Below are positions 10,984 through 19,087 of a DNA stretch of 64,000 nucleotides, in pieces. This stretch comes from Bog-532 sp963742865 (GTDB lineage: Bacteria; Actinomycetota; Actinomycetes; Streptosporangiales; Streptosporangiaceae), in the NCBI GenBank assembly GCA_963742865.1, contig CAVUNW010000011.1, positions 186,001 through 250,000 on the forward strand, written 5' to 3'. Numbering within the stretch: position 1 is the stretch's first letter; each line of letters begins with the position of its first letter. The notes beneath the pieces are model-generated. The model was not told where the DNA came from, made no database searches, and saw nothing but the letters and a program-made list of their open reading frames with translations. Made by a program: the position numbers and the translations under genes.

Positions 10984-11430
10984 TCAGGCCTGCCAGAGCA
11001 GGCTGTTGAGCTCGGCGTCGATGTCGATGACGGCGGTTTCCTGGCCCATCCGGACAATGCTGTAGGTGCGGTCGAGGAAGTTGCCGATCGCGTCGACCGG
11101 CGCCTCGAAGTGCGCCTCCCCGAACGGCGAGGACAGCTTGATGTTGAGCACGCTGAGCGGCCCGCGGATCTCCCCGTCCGGGCCCGCGGCCGGTGCCGAC
11201 GGCCAGATCTGCACGTCACCGTCGCCCACAGGCGTCGTCATTCCGTCTGCGAGCAGTTCACGGCCGAAAATCCACTCGACCGGATCCTCGGGCCCCACGT
11301 GGAAGGCCATCCGGATCGCGTACGGGTCACTGCCGCTGTAGTGGAGGCCAGCGACCAGAGGGACAATCGTCTGCTCGGCGGCGACAAGCCTGAGGCCGAG
11401 CTCGGCTGAGACCGTTGCACTGGTATTCAT
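10984..11430 (-). CDS. SsgA/SsgB-like sporulation and cell division regulator
   Basis: 148 aa, the usual size for SsgA-like proteins, which are found only in morphologically complex actinomycetes and guide septum placement and wall remodelling during sporulation. Family blocks are AGLHYSGSDPYAIRMAFHVG (about residues 27-46), PVEWIFGRELL, GDVQIWP, LSSPFGEAHFEAP and a Leu-rich end. It is closer in pattern to the SsgB-like members of non-Streptomyces genera than to any one Streptomyces protein, so no symbol is given. It stands alone, with a 427-base upstream region holding two palindromes that may be operators. Confidence 0.9.
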   Translation of the reverse strand: MNTSATVSAELGLRLVAAEQTIVPLVAGLHYSGSDPYAIRMAFHVGPEDPVEWIFGRELLADGMTTPVGDGDVQIWPSAPAAGPDGEIRGPLSVLNIKLSSPFGEAHFEAPVDAIGNFLDRTYSIVRMGQETAVIDIDAELNSLLWQA

Positions 11431-11857
11431 CGTCTAGCCAACCCTTATCTCGCCGGGTCCCGGATCTCCGGGCTTACTGAACTTGACGTTGCCGGCTTAG
11501 AACTATGACGCGATTACGCGACGAAGTTTTTCCCCGGCTCGAGCAGGCCCTGCCCCCGGCGGTCAAGCGCTCCACCATACCCAGAATCGTAACCCCCTGA
11601 ACTGCAAAAACGCACTGTTAGCGCTAACATATTTACGCATACGTAATGTTCCTGTGCTCTCGCGTTTCGGATCACCGGGGCGGAAACTGCGTGCGGGCAC
11701 CGGGCGGCCGCCGTGACGTCTGTGCCTGGGGCGCCGGGCGGCGGCCGTGGCGTCTGGCCGCGGGCAGGCAGCGGCCCGGATGCGCTACGCTATGGGAACG
11801 CCGGGGACAAGCCGCGCCAGCGGCGAGCCGGGAACGGCTCCGGTCCCGTCCGGCAGC
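11431..11857. promoter_or_regulatory. Upstream region of the SsgA-like gene and tRNA-Val(CAC), with two palindromes
   Basis: No gene is seen. TGTTAGCGCTAACA at 11616-11629 is a perfect 14-bp palindrome, and TTACG-CATA-CGTAA lies close by at 11633-11646. The first resembles LacI/GntR-type operators. A possible -10 element TACGCT precedes the tRNA at about 11780-11790. The region drives either the SsgA-like gene (minus) or the tRNA (plus). Confidence 0.35.
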
Positions 11858-11929
11858 GGGCGATTGGCTCAGCGGGAGAGCGCCTCGTTCACACCGAGGA
11901 GGTCACTGGTTCGATCCCAGTATCGCCCA
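11858..11929 (+). tRNA. tRNA-Val (anticodon CAC), probable integration site (attL side)
   Basis: Cloverleaf with acceptor GGGCGAT/ATCGCCC and discriminator A, D arm TGGCTCAGCGGGAGAGC, anticodon stem CCTCG/CGAGG, loop TTCACAC with CAC, and T arm ACTGG/CCAGT. The stretch from the anticodon loop to just past the 3' end is repeated at 27662-27706. Confidence 0.95.
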
Positions 11930-11931
11930 CC
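11887..11931 (+). repeat. attL-like repeat: 3' part of tRNA-Val(CAC)
   Basis: These 45 bases run from the anticodon arm through the tRNA 3' end. They recur at 27662-27706 with a single difference (C at 11916, A at 27691), in the same orientation. Identity blocks of this size and position at a tRNA 3' end are the mark of site-specific integration. Confidence 0.85.
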
Positions 11932-12345
11932 TGGTCAGGCCCTATGTCGATCTTCGTCGAGATCACTGTGGGAGCCATTCCTGTAGCCAAGCGGTCAGCG
12001 AGCCGGTGCGCTGCCGGCCATGGCGGGCAGGCGTGGATGGGGCGAAGGCAGCATCCACTTCGATCACTCAGGGGAGTGCCGCGACCCTGAGACCCATCGG
12101 CATTGTCTGGGTCGCTGGCGTGGCGTGGTCAGTCTCAAGCCCGGCCCTGACGGCAGCGGCGGCGCATGAAAGTCTCCGGTGCCCGGTCAACTATGTCCAG
12201 GCCACCGGGCTATTCCTGGCGTTACTGTCATGCCCGGCGGCCAGTCGCGCCTGGACGGGATGATGGCCTGTGCCCTGGCGCACTCCCTGATGGCCTGCTG
12301 AGGCGCGATGCTCGGTAGACGCCTGACGGTCCGTCGAGTCGCGTT
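11930..12345. other. Non-coding stretch just inside the putative island
   Basis: No convincing gene on either strand. This is where an integrase gene would often sit, but no R-H-R-Y recombinase pattern could be read in any frame. Confidence 0.4.
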
Positions 12346-12870
12346 CTAGGCGTTCCTGGTCAGCAACCAGAACGCGGTTCCGGTGCCCGCGCCGTAGGCG
12401 AGGTGGGCGCCGAGGTCCCAGGCCAGGGTCTTGGCGTCGTACTCCCAGATCGGCTGGTAGAGCCCGGCGGCCGGCAGGGCGATGTAGTCGCCGGCGAACA
12501 CCGCGGCGCCGAAGGGCACGCCGTACTCCGGATGCGGCACAGGCAGTGATCCGGCCAGGATGCCGTAGGCCGCGCCCGCCGCCGATCCGTAGGTCCAGTG
12601 AGCGATGGTGCTGGTGAGCCAGGCCGAACGGTCCGGGAGCTTGCGCTGGGTGAAGCCCTCGAGCACGCGCTTGGCCACCTGCCCCGGGGCAGGGGCCGTC
12701 TCCCAGCTCTGGACCGGCGCGAATTCCCAGGCCAGGGGGCTTTCTGTCCCGCCTGCGCGGCGGTATTTCAGGTAGTGGACGGCGTCCAGGCACACCGTCC
12801 CTGCGGCCCCGGCCAGCAGGCCGGCCACCACCGCCGCGAGCGGAGTCATCGGGTCCTTCCGGACGCGCAT
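12346..12870 (-). CDS. Conserved small membrane protein of unknown function
   Basis: 174 aa from ATG 12870, which follows an AAGGGA ribosome site. The frame stays open upstream but that part only mirrors the next gene. An N-terminal hydrophobic segment (PLAAVVAGLLAGAAGTVCLDAV) is followed by a soluble middle with WEFAPVQSWETAPAPGQVAKRVLEG. Two or three further Gly/Ala-rich hydrophobic segments follow (GSAAGAAYGILAGSLPV, FGAAVFAGDYIALPAAGLY, LGAHLAYGAGTGTAFWLL). This pattern is seen in uncharacterised actinobacterial membrane proteins. It follows the Bax inhibitor-1-like gene by about 36 bases and may be co-transcribed. Confidence 0.65.
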   Translation of the reverse strand: MRVRKDPMTPLAAVVAGLLAGAAGTVCLDAVHYLKYRRAGGTESPLAWEFAPVQSWETAPAPGQVAKRVLEGFTQRKLPDRSAWLTSTIAHWTYGSAAGAAYGILAGSLPVPHPEYGVPFGAAVFAGDYIALPAAGLYQPIWEYDAKTLAWDLGAHLAYGAGTGTAFWLLTRNA

Positions 12871-12905
12871 GGCGAGTTTCCCTTCTCGATGCCGTTCATG
12901 TTCGG

Positions 12906-13565
12906 TCACCGTTCGTCCTGGGTGAAGATCTGCAGGAAGAACAGGAACACGTTTAGGATGTCCAGGAAGATCGACGCGGCCAGCAACGGCGCTGACGCAG
13001 CGTCCGTATTGGTCCGTACCCGCTGGAAGTCGAACAGCGTGAACCCGGCGAAGATCACTAGGCCGAGAACCGAGTAGACCAGGTCGGCGCCCGGGATCTG
13101 CGCGAAGATCAGCACGATGCCGAACACGATCAGCGCCACCAGCGCCCAGAAGCTGGCCCGCGCGACCGGTGCGAGGTCGCGCCGGGTGGCATAGCCCGCG
13201 GCGCCGAACCCGGCGATGAACAGCGCGGTCGCCCCGCCCGCCTCCCACAGTGCGCGCGGGTCCATGCTCCCGTAGTACGCCACCACCGGCGCCACGGCCA
13301 GCCCGGTCAGCAGGCCGAACGCGCCGAGCAGCCCGACCGTGAGCTGCAGGGACCGGCGCACCGCGAACTGCATGCCGATCAGGCACGCGAAGGCCGCGAT
13401 GAACGCGACGATGCCCAGCCCGCCGGCCAGGTCGTGGCCCGCCCAGGCCCCGAGCGCGAACAGGGCGGCCGTGGCCGCCACATAGCCCATGGTCTGAGCG
13501 AACAACGCGTGCGTCTGGCCGCGGGCCGCCGTCCCCATCTGCTGGTAGGTCAGTGTGTCGCTCAT
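12906..13565 (-). CDS. Bax inhibitor-1/YccA family membrane protein
   Basis: 219 aa with about seven hydrophobic segments from residue 26 to 213, ending FLDILNVFLFFLQIF. The segment LVYSVLGLVIFAGFTLFDFQRV is the BI-1 signature region, with the conserved Asp in TLFDFQR that is part of the family's pH-sensing/ion pathway. Bacterial members act at the cytoplasmic membrane as Ca2+ leak channels or quality-control partners (YccA with FtsH). The start ATG 13565 is preceded by an AAGGAG site. Confidence 0.9.
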   Translation of the reverse strand: MSDTLTYQQMGTAARGQTHALFAQTMGYVAATAALFALGAWAGHDLAGGLGIVAFIAAFACLIGMQFAVRRSLQLTVGLLGAFGLLTGLAVAPVVAYYGSMDPRALWEAGGATALFIAGFGAAGYATRRDLAPVARASFWALVALIVFGIVLIFAQIPGADLVYSVLGLVIFAGFTLFDFQRVRTNTDAASAPLLAASIFLDILNVFLFFLQIFTQDER

Positions 13566-13578
13566 GATGTCCTGCTCC

Positions 13579-13815
13579 TTACCGGGCCGTATCTCTGCGC
13601 CCCAGGCCAGGGCGTCGACCGTGCGTGATATTCACGATCGCGCCCGCAGCGCCCGGGCGCGCCCGTGGACACCCTGGCCGGCGCCCTGGTCCCTGCTGGC
13701 TCTTCGGCGTCCAGATCGCGCCAGTGATCGAGGTGGTGACGCGGAACTTTTCGATCTGCTCCCAGCGGCGCTGGCCGCCGTGGCCCTTGATGGCCAGGTC
13801 CAGCAGGTCGGTCAT
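13579..13815 (-). pseudogene. Truncated conserved hypothetical (MTDLLDLAIK... family)
   Basis: The first 35-40 residues (MTDLLDLAIKGHGGQRRWEQ then TGAIWTPKSQ) match the start of a roughly 230-250-aa actinobacterial family of unknown function. After that the reading is out of family and stops at about 78 aa, so most of the gene is missing. It starts right after the stop of the SDR fragment (13820), as if both came from one operon. Confidence 0.55.
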
Positions 13816-13819
13816 TGCC

Positions 13820-14075
13820 TCACGCTCCGGTGATGAGCTGCTGGCCGCCGTCGATGTCGAAGGTGGCGCCGGTCAGGGCCGTGTTGGTCATGATGTGGAC
13901 TGCGAGGGCGGCCACGTCGGCCGGCCCGACCACGCGGCCAATCGGGAGCGTAGCGCGGAGCTGGGCCCGTCGCGCTTCGATCTCGAGCTGGCGCCATCGG
14001 TGCGAGGTAGCCCACGGCGAAGACGGCAGTCACCAGGCCAGCCTGCTGACCGGACGTGGCCAAGGTGAGGATCAT
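13820..14075 (-). pseudogene. C-terminal fragment of a short-chain dehydrogenase/reductase
   Basis: On the minus strand LPIGRVVGPADVAALAVHIM, then TNTALTGATFDIDGGQQLITGA and a stop at 13820, is the C-terminal segment of a classical SDR. The catalytic YxxxK and Rossmann parts are absent, and upstream sequence is in other frames. It is a remnant. Confidence 0.7.
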
Positions 14076-14242
14076 GCGGAACGCGCTCTGGGGGAGGCCT
14101 GGCCGAAGCCCGCATTCCTCCTTGGTCGCCCCTTGGTCTCCCCGCTCTTCACCCGCGCCAGCACCAGTGTGTCCACGGGCGCGACGGGGCCGCCGGGACC
14201 GGGACTGTGGAAGCGAGCACAGACCCGATCAAGGAGCCCGCC

Positions 14243-14467
14243 ATGGCCACGATCCATCTTCACCAGACGACCACCGCGACGCCGGAGCAGTTCCTGGCCG
14301 GGCTCACCGACTTTGGGGCGGGCCGCTCGAAGATCTTCCCGAACAGCGCCGACGGCTATCTCAAGGTGCACGACCAGGGCGGCAAGCGCGTCCTGGGCAA
14401 GGCGCTGGCGACCACCGTCAAGGCCATCGAAGCCCGGAACTACCAGCCGAGGCAGGCCCAGTCATGA
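14243..14467 (+). pseudogene. SRPBCC (START-like) protein with an internal deletion
   Basis: ATG 14243 gives 74 aa: an N-terminal part MATIHLHQTTTATPEQFLAG through SADGYLKVHDQ, followed directly by GGKRVLGKALATTVKAIEARN. In full-length relatives of about 145 aa these two blocks are the beginning and end, with some 65-70 residues between them. The middle strands of the ligand-binding fold are therefore missing, though the frame is kept. The stop overlaps the next start as ATGA (14464-14467). Confidence 0.65.
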
Positions 14468-15354
14468 ACCAGGCCGGAAACCTCGCCTACGACGTGTTCG
14501 TCAACGACCCGCCACCGCAGGACGGTCTTCTTCCGAACGGAGAGCCGAAGCGGTTCTCTCCCATGGCCAGCACGCTGATCTACGGGAACGAGGACGCGGT
14601 GCTCACCGACCCCGGGATGACGGAAGATCAGGCGCGCACGCTCGGCAACTGGGTCGCCGCAAAGGGCCGCAACCTGACCGACATCTTCATCACCCACGGC
14701 CACGGTGATCACTGGTTCGCCGCCGGGCTGCTGGCCGAACGGTTCGGAGCGCGCGTCGTCGCCTCCGCGGGCACGATCACGCAGATGCACGGCAGCGTGG
14801 CGACGCGGCCGCTGCTGTGGGACAAGCTGTACCAGGGGATCCCGCCGTCGCCTGTCACCGCGGTGACCGTCCCGGACAACCGCTTCACGCTTGAGGGACA
14901 CGACCTGGTCATCGTCGAGGTCGGCCACGCCGACGCCGACGACAACAGCGTCCTGCACGTCCCGGATCTCGGGCTGGTTGTCGCCGGGGATGTGATCTAC
15001 AACGGCGTTCACATGTACCTTGCGCAGAGCGCGGTCGGCGGCTTCATGCCCTGGCGGGACGCGATCGATAAGGTCGAGGCGCTCGGGCCCCGGCATATCG
15101 TGTGCGGCCACCAGAACAGGCGGCTCGACGACGACGCGAAGCGGACGATCGCGGAGACCCGGCAGTACCTGGACGACGCGGACGAGCTCCTGCGTACCGA
15201 GAAAACCGCCGTCGGCTACTTCAACGCCAAGATCGAGCGGTACCCGGACCATCTGGGGCGGCTGATCCTGTGGGTGACTGCCCGCGCACTTTACGGCGTC
15301 CGCGAGCACCCCGGAGAGAACGCCGCCCAGATCATCCTCAGCTCCTGGCTCTGA
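14464..15354 (+). CDS. MBL-fold metallohydrolase
   Basis: 296 aa. The metal-binding signature THGHGDHWF (HxHxDH), the Asp of VAGDVIYNGVHMY and the His of VCGHQN are all present, so a binuclear metal site is expected. Such stand-alone MBL proteins hydrolyse esters, lactones or thioesters; the substrate is unknown. The C-terminal 90 residues (RRLDDDAKRTIAETRQYLDD onward) are helical and resemble a family seen beside SRPBCC and SDR genes. The start overlaps the SRPBCC remnant by 4 bases; the frame can be extended upstream but only into non-coding sequence. Confidence 0.88.
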   Translation: MNQAGNLAYDVFVNDPPPQDGLLPNGEPKRFSPMASTLIYGNEDAVLTDPGMTEDQARTLGNWVAAKGRNLTDIFITHGHGDHWFAAGLLAERFGARVVASAGTITQMHGSVATRPLLWDKLYQGIPPSPVTAVTVPDNRFTLEGHDLVIVEVGHADADDNSVLHVPDLGLVVAGDVIYNGVHMYLAQSAVGGFMPWRDAIDKVEALGPRHIVCGHQNRRLDDDAKRTIAETRQYLDDADELLRTEKTAVGYFNAKIERYPDHLGRLILWVTARALYGVREHPGENAAQIILSSWL

Positions 15355-15501
15355 CCTACGCCAGAGTTCTGACCCGCCAGGTAACGCGGATGCCGGATCT
15401 GCGGACCGCGCACGAGATGCTGGACACATCAAGCTCGGCATCGGTTCCCGCCGCGAGCTGCGCACCGCGCTGGACAATCCCGGGCCGGACCGGCCGACGG
15501 C

Positions 15502-15627
15502 CTAGGTCCAGCGCCGACCGGATTCCATGACGCCGACCCGGTAGCCCTTCTCCGCGGCCCGCAGCGCGGCGACGCTTCCGCCGAACCCCGAGCCGATGAT
15601 CAGCACGTCGTAGTCGAAGCTCGCCAT
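15502..15627 (-). pseudogene. N-terminal fragment of an FAD-dependent oxidoreductase (GMC/cholesterol-oxidase type)
   Basis: ATG 15627 behind GGAGAG gives MASFDYDVLIIGSGFGGSVA and then AALRAAEKGYRVGVMESGRRWT, an FAD-binding Rossmann start with GxGxxG and the acidic residue after strand 2. It stops after 41 aa where the full protein has about 550. The rest is not seen nearby. Confidence 0.75.
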
Positions 15628-15648
15628 GAGCTCTCTCCTTCCTGGTCG

Positions 15649-16107
15649 TTAGCGGAGGTCCGCGAGCCATCGCAAAGCGGACAAGGACGGCAGGAAGAAG
15701 TACTCGCCGCCGCGCAGCACGTTGAAGGTCTCGATCCCGTGGATGCGGCGCCTCACCGGCACCTGCGGGATCGTGAACGTCGCCCCGTCTACCTGTAGGC
15801 CGACGTTGGGATCGCGCTCCTCGCCCAGGCTCATGAAGTTGCCGTTGTTGATCCACTCCTGCTGCAGGAACTCCATGGTGGCCATCGCCTTGGCGCTGAT
15901 GAAGATGAAGTAGAGCCCCCGGGGGGTTTCGTCGTCCTGCGCTGAGGTCGCGTCCGGGTCGTAGGGTGGCCCGTAGGTCGTGCTGCGCCGGATGATGCGG
16001 TGGACGTTCACGTCCGTGAGGATCGCCAGCTTCGTGTCGCGCGGGTTCATCCGCCGCACGTGCGAGCCAAGCGGCACGTCCCGCCCGTCCGGATCGCCGG
16101 CTCCTTC
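15649..16107 (-). pseudogene. C-terminal fragment of a second Dyp-type peroxidase
   Basis: The readable 142 aa begin PLGSHVRRMNPRD, the region just after the heme-binding core, and run through RIIRRSTTYGPPYDPDA, GLYFIFISAKAMATMEFLQQ and GGEYFFLPSLSALRWLADL. These are the end of a large DyP peroxidase. The N-terminal domain and the GxxDG motif are gone: an in-frame stop lies just upstream (about 16105). The FAD fragment starts 22 bases after its stop, so the two were once an operon. Confidence 0.75.
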
Positions 16108-16110
16108 GGT

Positions 16111-16510
16111 CTAGGGGAAAGGCGTCCTCTCACAGTCGCCTCCCGGCACGGCGGTCGCACCCGTGCCGGCACTGGCCGGCACGCGTGCTGAACACTGGTT
16201 GGCACGTGTGCAGAGGACGCGAGGCCCGGTGGGGAACAGGGGATCCGTGATCAGTCCACGATTCCCGCAGCTCTTCGCGCCAGGGGTATACCGGGAAGGT
16301 AAGACATCAGCCGCTCAGACGCCGAGCAGGGCGCAGTAAGTGAGCCCAGGACCGGCCAGGGGCTTCCGCTGGCTAACCCGCGGACGCGCCAGGGCCTTTC
16401 CCCAGGGCGACAGGTCGCCCGAACCGGCACTGTGAACAGCGAGCAGAGGCTCTGAAATGACCCATCCGCATGACAATCCTCTGCCCGCAACTGTTTGGCG
16501 GCGCCGTGGC
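16111..16510. other. Intergenic stretch with two GGCACG(C/T)GTGC boxes
   Basis: No gene is seen in about 400 bases. GGCACGCGTGC at 16178-16188 and GGCACGTGTGC at 16201-16211 lie 23 bp apart, about two helical turns. Each is close to palindromic, as for a dimeric regulator binding twice. Confidence 0.3.
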
Positions 16511-17065
16511 TCAGGTGCTCCCGGATGCCGGCACTCCGGTCGCCTCACGCAAGAGTGTGAGTACCTCAGAGTCGAGGCGCTGGGCAACCTCCGAGGCGGC
16601 CGCATCGTGATAGGGAGCGATCGCGCTGGCGACCGAGTCATAAGCCACACGGGTTCCTCCGTCCGGCAGCTCCTGGATGAGGATGGTGACCGGCGCATAC
16701 GAGCCGGCGTCGGCTACATGGCGGGTCATTTCACCCATGGTGACCGGGTTGCCCGCTATCAGGCGGACCAGACGGTACCCGGCTTGATCCCGCGCCTGGG
16801 GATCGAGAGTCAGCGCGACGTCGAGGTCAAGCTGCCAGAACCGCATCAGCCCGGCGCTGCCCTGAGCTTGCTGGACCAGCGAGCTGAACTGCTCGTACGA
16901 AGTACTTGCCTCCAGGTCGCTGAACAGCGCCCCGGTGTCAGGCAGGCTGATGCCGCCGAAGATGCCGTCCAGAACGTTTGCGAACGGTCCGTCCGCTTTC
17001 GATGGTGTAGCGGCAGAATCGGAACCTGGAGCACTTGTTCGGTTGCCATGATTCCGTCCGATCAC
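16511..17065 (-). CDS. DUF302-like protein
   Basis: 184 aa from GTG 17065, which overlaps the stop of the upstream hydrolase (GTGA at 17062-17065). Longer readings upstream only mirror that gene. The C-terminal half (PVTMGEMTRHVADAGSYAPV to YDSVASAIAPYHDAAASEVAQ) resembles the DUF302 fold, a small alpha/beta domain of unknown function found singly in bacteria. The N-terminal half contains SLPDTGALFSDLEAST and a helix with RFWQLDLDVAL. Coupling with the hydrolase suggests a shared role; none is known. Confidence 0.6.
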   Translation of the reverse strand: MIGRNHGNRTSAPGSDSAATPSKADGPFANVLDGIFGGISLPDTGALFSDLEASTSYEQFSSLVQQAQGSAGLMRFWQLDLDVALTLDPQARDQAGYRLVRLIAGNPVTMGEMTRHVADAGSYAPVTILIQELPDGGTRVAYDSVASAIAPYHDAAASEVAQRLDSEVLTLLREATGVPASGST

Positions 17066-17919
17066 GTTCCTTTGCCGGCAAGGAATGCCTCGACGTCGGC
17101 GGCGAACTCGGCGTGATGCTGGAACAGGAACCCGTGTGCGGAGTCGGGGTAGAGCTTCACCCGGGCGTGTGGGATCAGGCCCGCGAGAAGGTAGGAGTAG
17201 CGCGGCAGGATCATCGGGTCGCTGTCGCCGTTGGCCACGAACACCGGCATGTCGATGGCACTGAGGCGCTGGAGCAGCGCGTGGTCGGGAATGCCCCAGG
17301 CGCACACCGCGTCGTACTGAGCCTCGCGGGTCGCCCACGTCGTGGCCTTGTCCCCGTCGTGCGTCCTGGCGTACATCCGCCGCAGCGCATCGCTGCCTGC
17401 TTGCCGACTGGCCGCTGACTGGGTGAAGAACACGTCAAGATAGGCCTCAGAGCTGGTCTGCGGTGTACCGACCGCGCCGATGACCTTCGGCGCCCAGCCG
17501 TGCATGCCGGCCGCGCCCTGGGGCGCCGACGAGGCCAGCACCAGCCGCCGGACGATCGCCGGCCGCACCAGCGCGATCTGCTGCGCGACGAAACTTCCGA
17601 TGGAGAAGCCGAGCAGGTCTGCCTGATTGAACTCCATCGCAGCCACGAAGGCGATGGCATCGCGGGCCATCTGCTCGATAGTGTCCGGGGTGGTGCCGGT
17701 GGAGCCGCCGACCCCGGCGTTGTCGAACGTCACGACGCGCCGGGCCCGAGCCAGCGAGTCGATCAGCGCTGGGTCCCAGTTGTCGAGGTTCCCGCGGAAG
17801 TGCTGGAGCAGTACCAGCGGTACCGTGCCCTCCCCGCCGCCACTGTCGCGGTACAGGTAATCGATGCCGTTGGCCGCACTGACCAGTTCGTTCGGCAGTT
17901 CCGAATACGCCGTGCCCAT
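17062..17919 (-). CDS. Alpha/beta hydrolase
   Basis: 285 aa. The nucleophile elbow is GFSIGSF (GxSxG), the acid is in VANGDSDPMI, and the catalytic His is in PDSAHGFLFQ. The oxyanion block is LLQHFRGNLDNWDP. It is typical of esterase, C-C hydrolase or haloperoxidase-like enzymes; the substrate is unknown. ATG 17919 has an AAAGGA site upstream. Confidence 0.88.
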   Translation of the reverse strand: MGTAYSELPNELVSAANGIDYLYRDSGGGEGTVPLVLLQHFRGNLDNWDPALIDSLARARRVVTFDNAGVGGSTGTTPDTIEQMARDAIAFVAAMEFNQADLLGFSIGSFVAQQIALVRPAIVRRLVLASSAPQGAAGMHGWAPKVIGAVGTPQTSSEAYLDVFFTQSAASRQAGSDALRRMYARTHDGDKATTWATREAQYDAVCAWGIPDHALLQRLSAIDMPVFVANGDSDPMILPRYSYLLAGLIPHARVKLYPDSAHGFLFQHHAEFAADVEAFLAGKGT

Positions 17920-18011
17920 GGCTGCTCACCCAGTCCTTTCGTACGGTGACGGCAGACTCCTCGGCTCTAGCATGGTTCCACTGAGATGATCGCGTGGGCC
18001 GCGGGATGAGC

Positions 18012-18701
18012 TCACAGGGCCGTGACGTGCTTTACTTTGGCCATGTAGCGGGCCGCGGCCGCCGAGGCCTCCTCCGGCGTGCTCCCGTGCTCGCGAGCGC
18101 CCATGTAGGCGGCGTACCAGTCCCACCAGTCGTGCGGGGCATGGGTCTTCTCGTACGGGTCGTGATGCTCGGCCGTCTCGTGGAGCAGGCCGGCCCGGGA
18201 TACGACGTCCGCCGTGGTGTCCTGCCATTCCCGACCCGGGAGCCGTGCCGTGATCTCCTGGAGCAGCCACCCGTTGCCGTCCGGGTCGCTGAACGAGGCA
18301 TAGCTCTGGTAAGAGCGGCCTTCCGGGTCCTCGCCCGGAACCGGCCCCCTGGCCAGGTGGAACACCTCGCTGACCTCGACGCCTCTGTTGACAAGGTCCG
18401 TGCGCGCCGCGTTGATGTCGGAGACGGCCAGCAGAAGGCGCTGAACCGAGCCCGGCCTTCCTGTGGTCAGGCCCTTGCCGAGCGAAACCGAGCACGCCGA
18501 GTGCGTGGGCGTGAATTGGACTACCCGGAAGGCGTCGCCGGCGGTGAGGTCGGCGTCCAGCCGCCACCCGAGGCTCTGGTAGAAGCGTTTGGCCCGGTCG
18601 ACATCGGAGACGGGCACCGTCACGACCTCGAGCTTCATGTCGACCGTCCCCGCCTCGGACGTCTGCGCCGAGGTGTCATTGCTTACGTCGGTGCTGGTCA
18701 T
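18012..18701 (-). CDS. VOC (glyoxalase/bleomycin resistance) family protein with helical C-terminal extension
   Basis: 229 aa. The VOC fold occupies about residues 20-150 (KLEVVTVPVSDVDRAKRFYQ, then YQSYASFSDPDGNGWLLQEI), and the SFSDPDGN turn is typical. After it, residues 150-229 form a hydrophilic helical tail containing EHHDPYEKTHAPHDWWDWYA, seen in a subset of actinobacterial VOC proteins. Function is unknown (lyase, dioxygenase or binding protein). Confidence 0.85.
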   Translation of the reverse strand: MTSTDVSNDTSAQTSEAGTVDMKLEVVTVPVSDVDRAKRFYQSLGWRLDADLTAGDAFRVVQFTPTHSACSVSLGKGLTTGRPGSVQRLLLAVSDINAARTDLVNRGVEVSEVFHLARGPVPGEDPEGRSYQSYASFSDPDGNGWLLQEITARLPGREWQDTTADVVSRAGLLHETAEHHDPYEKTHAPHDWWDWYAAYMGAREHGSTPEEASAAAARYMAKVKHVTAL

Positions 18702-19087
18702 AAGGACCTCCGTCGGTGAATTGGTACCGGTACCAGCGTGTCGCTTCGGCTGACCCCTCGCACCCGTGGGAGTCCCTGGCGGGTACCCTGGCGGGCCTCC
18801 CGGCCCTGATGCTGGGTTACGGGCGGGAGCGGCTCGGTCAGATGAGCCGGTTCAAGCCGCTGACCAGGTAACTTTCACTCTGTTCAGGTGCTCTGCCTGG
18901 ACATTGCAAACGTGACGGGCCAGGAGTAATTTGATTTTTGGTTCCTCGTCTTCCGGCGGGTGCGATGAAGGCTGGCACGTGAGGCGCCTTGTGGTCATCG
19001 CCGTAGCCGGCCGCCTGTGATCGCACCCGTCGTCGGCCAGCGCCGACACGGGGGTCACGTGCAGCTACGTGCAGGCGGATTGGGCTC
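18702..19087. promoter_or_regulatory. Divergent promoter region with a 14-bp palindrome
   Basis: TGGTACCGGTACCA at 18722-18735 is a perfect palindrome 21 bases upstream of the VOC start and in front of its ribosome site, a good place for a repressor operator. The remaining stretch to the BNR-propeller gene at 19088 shows no gene. Confidence 0.45.

Noticed and set aside
12346..13386. 346-aa version of the small membrane protein
   Set aside because: The N-terminal part is antisense-frame reading of the Bax inhibitor gene; ATG 12870 has a proper ribosome site.
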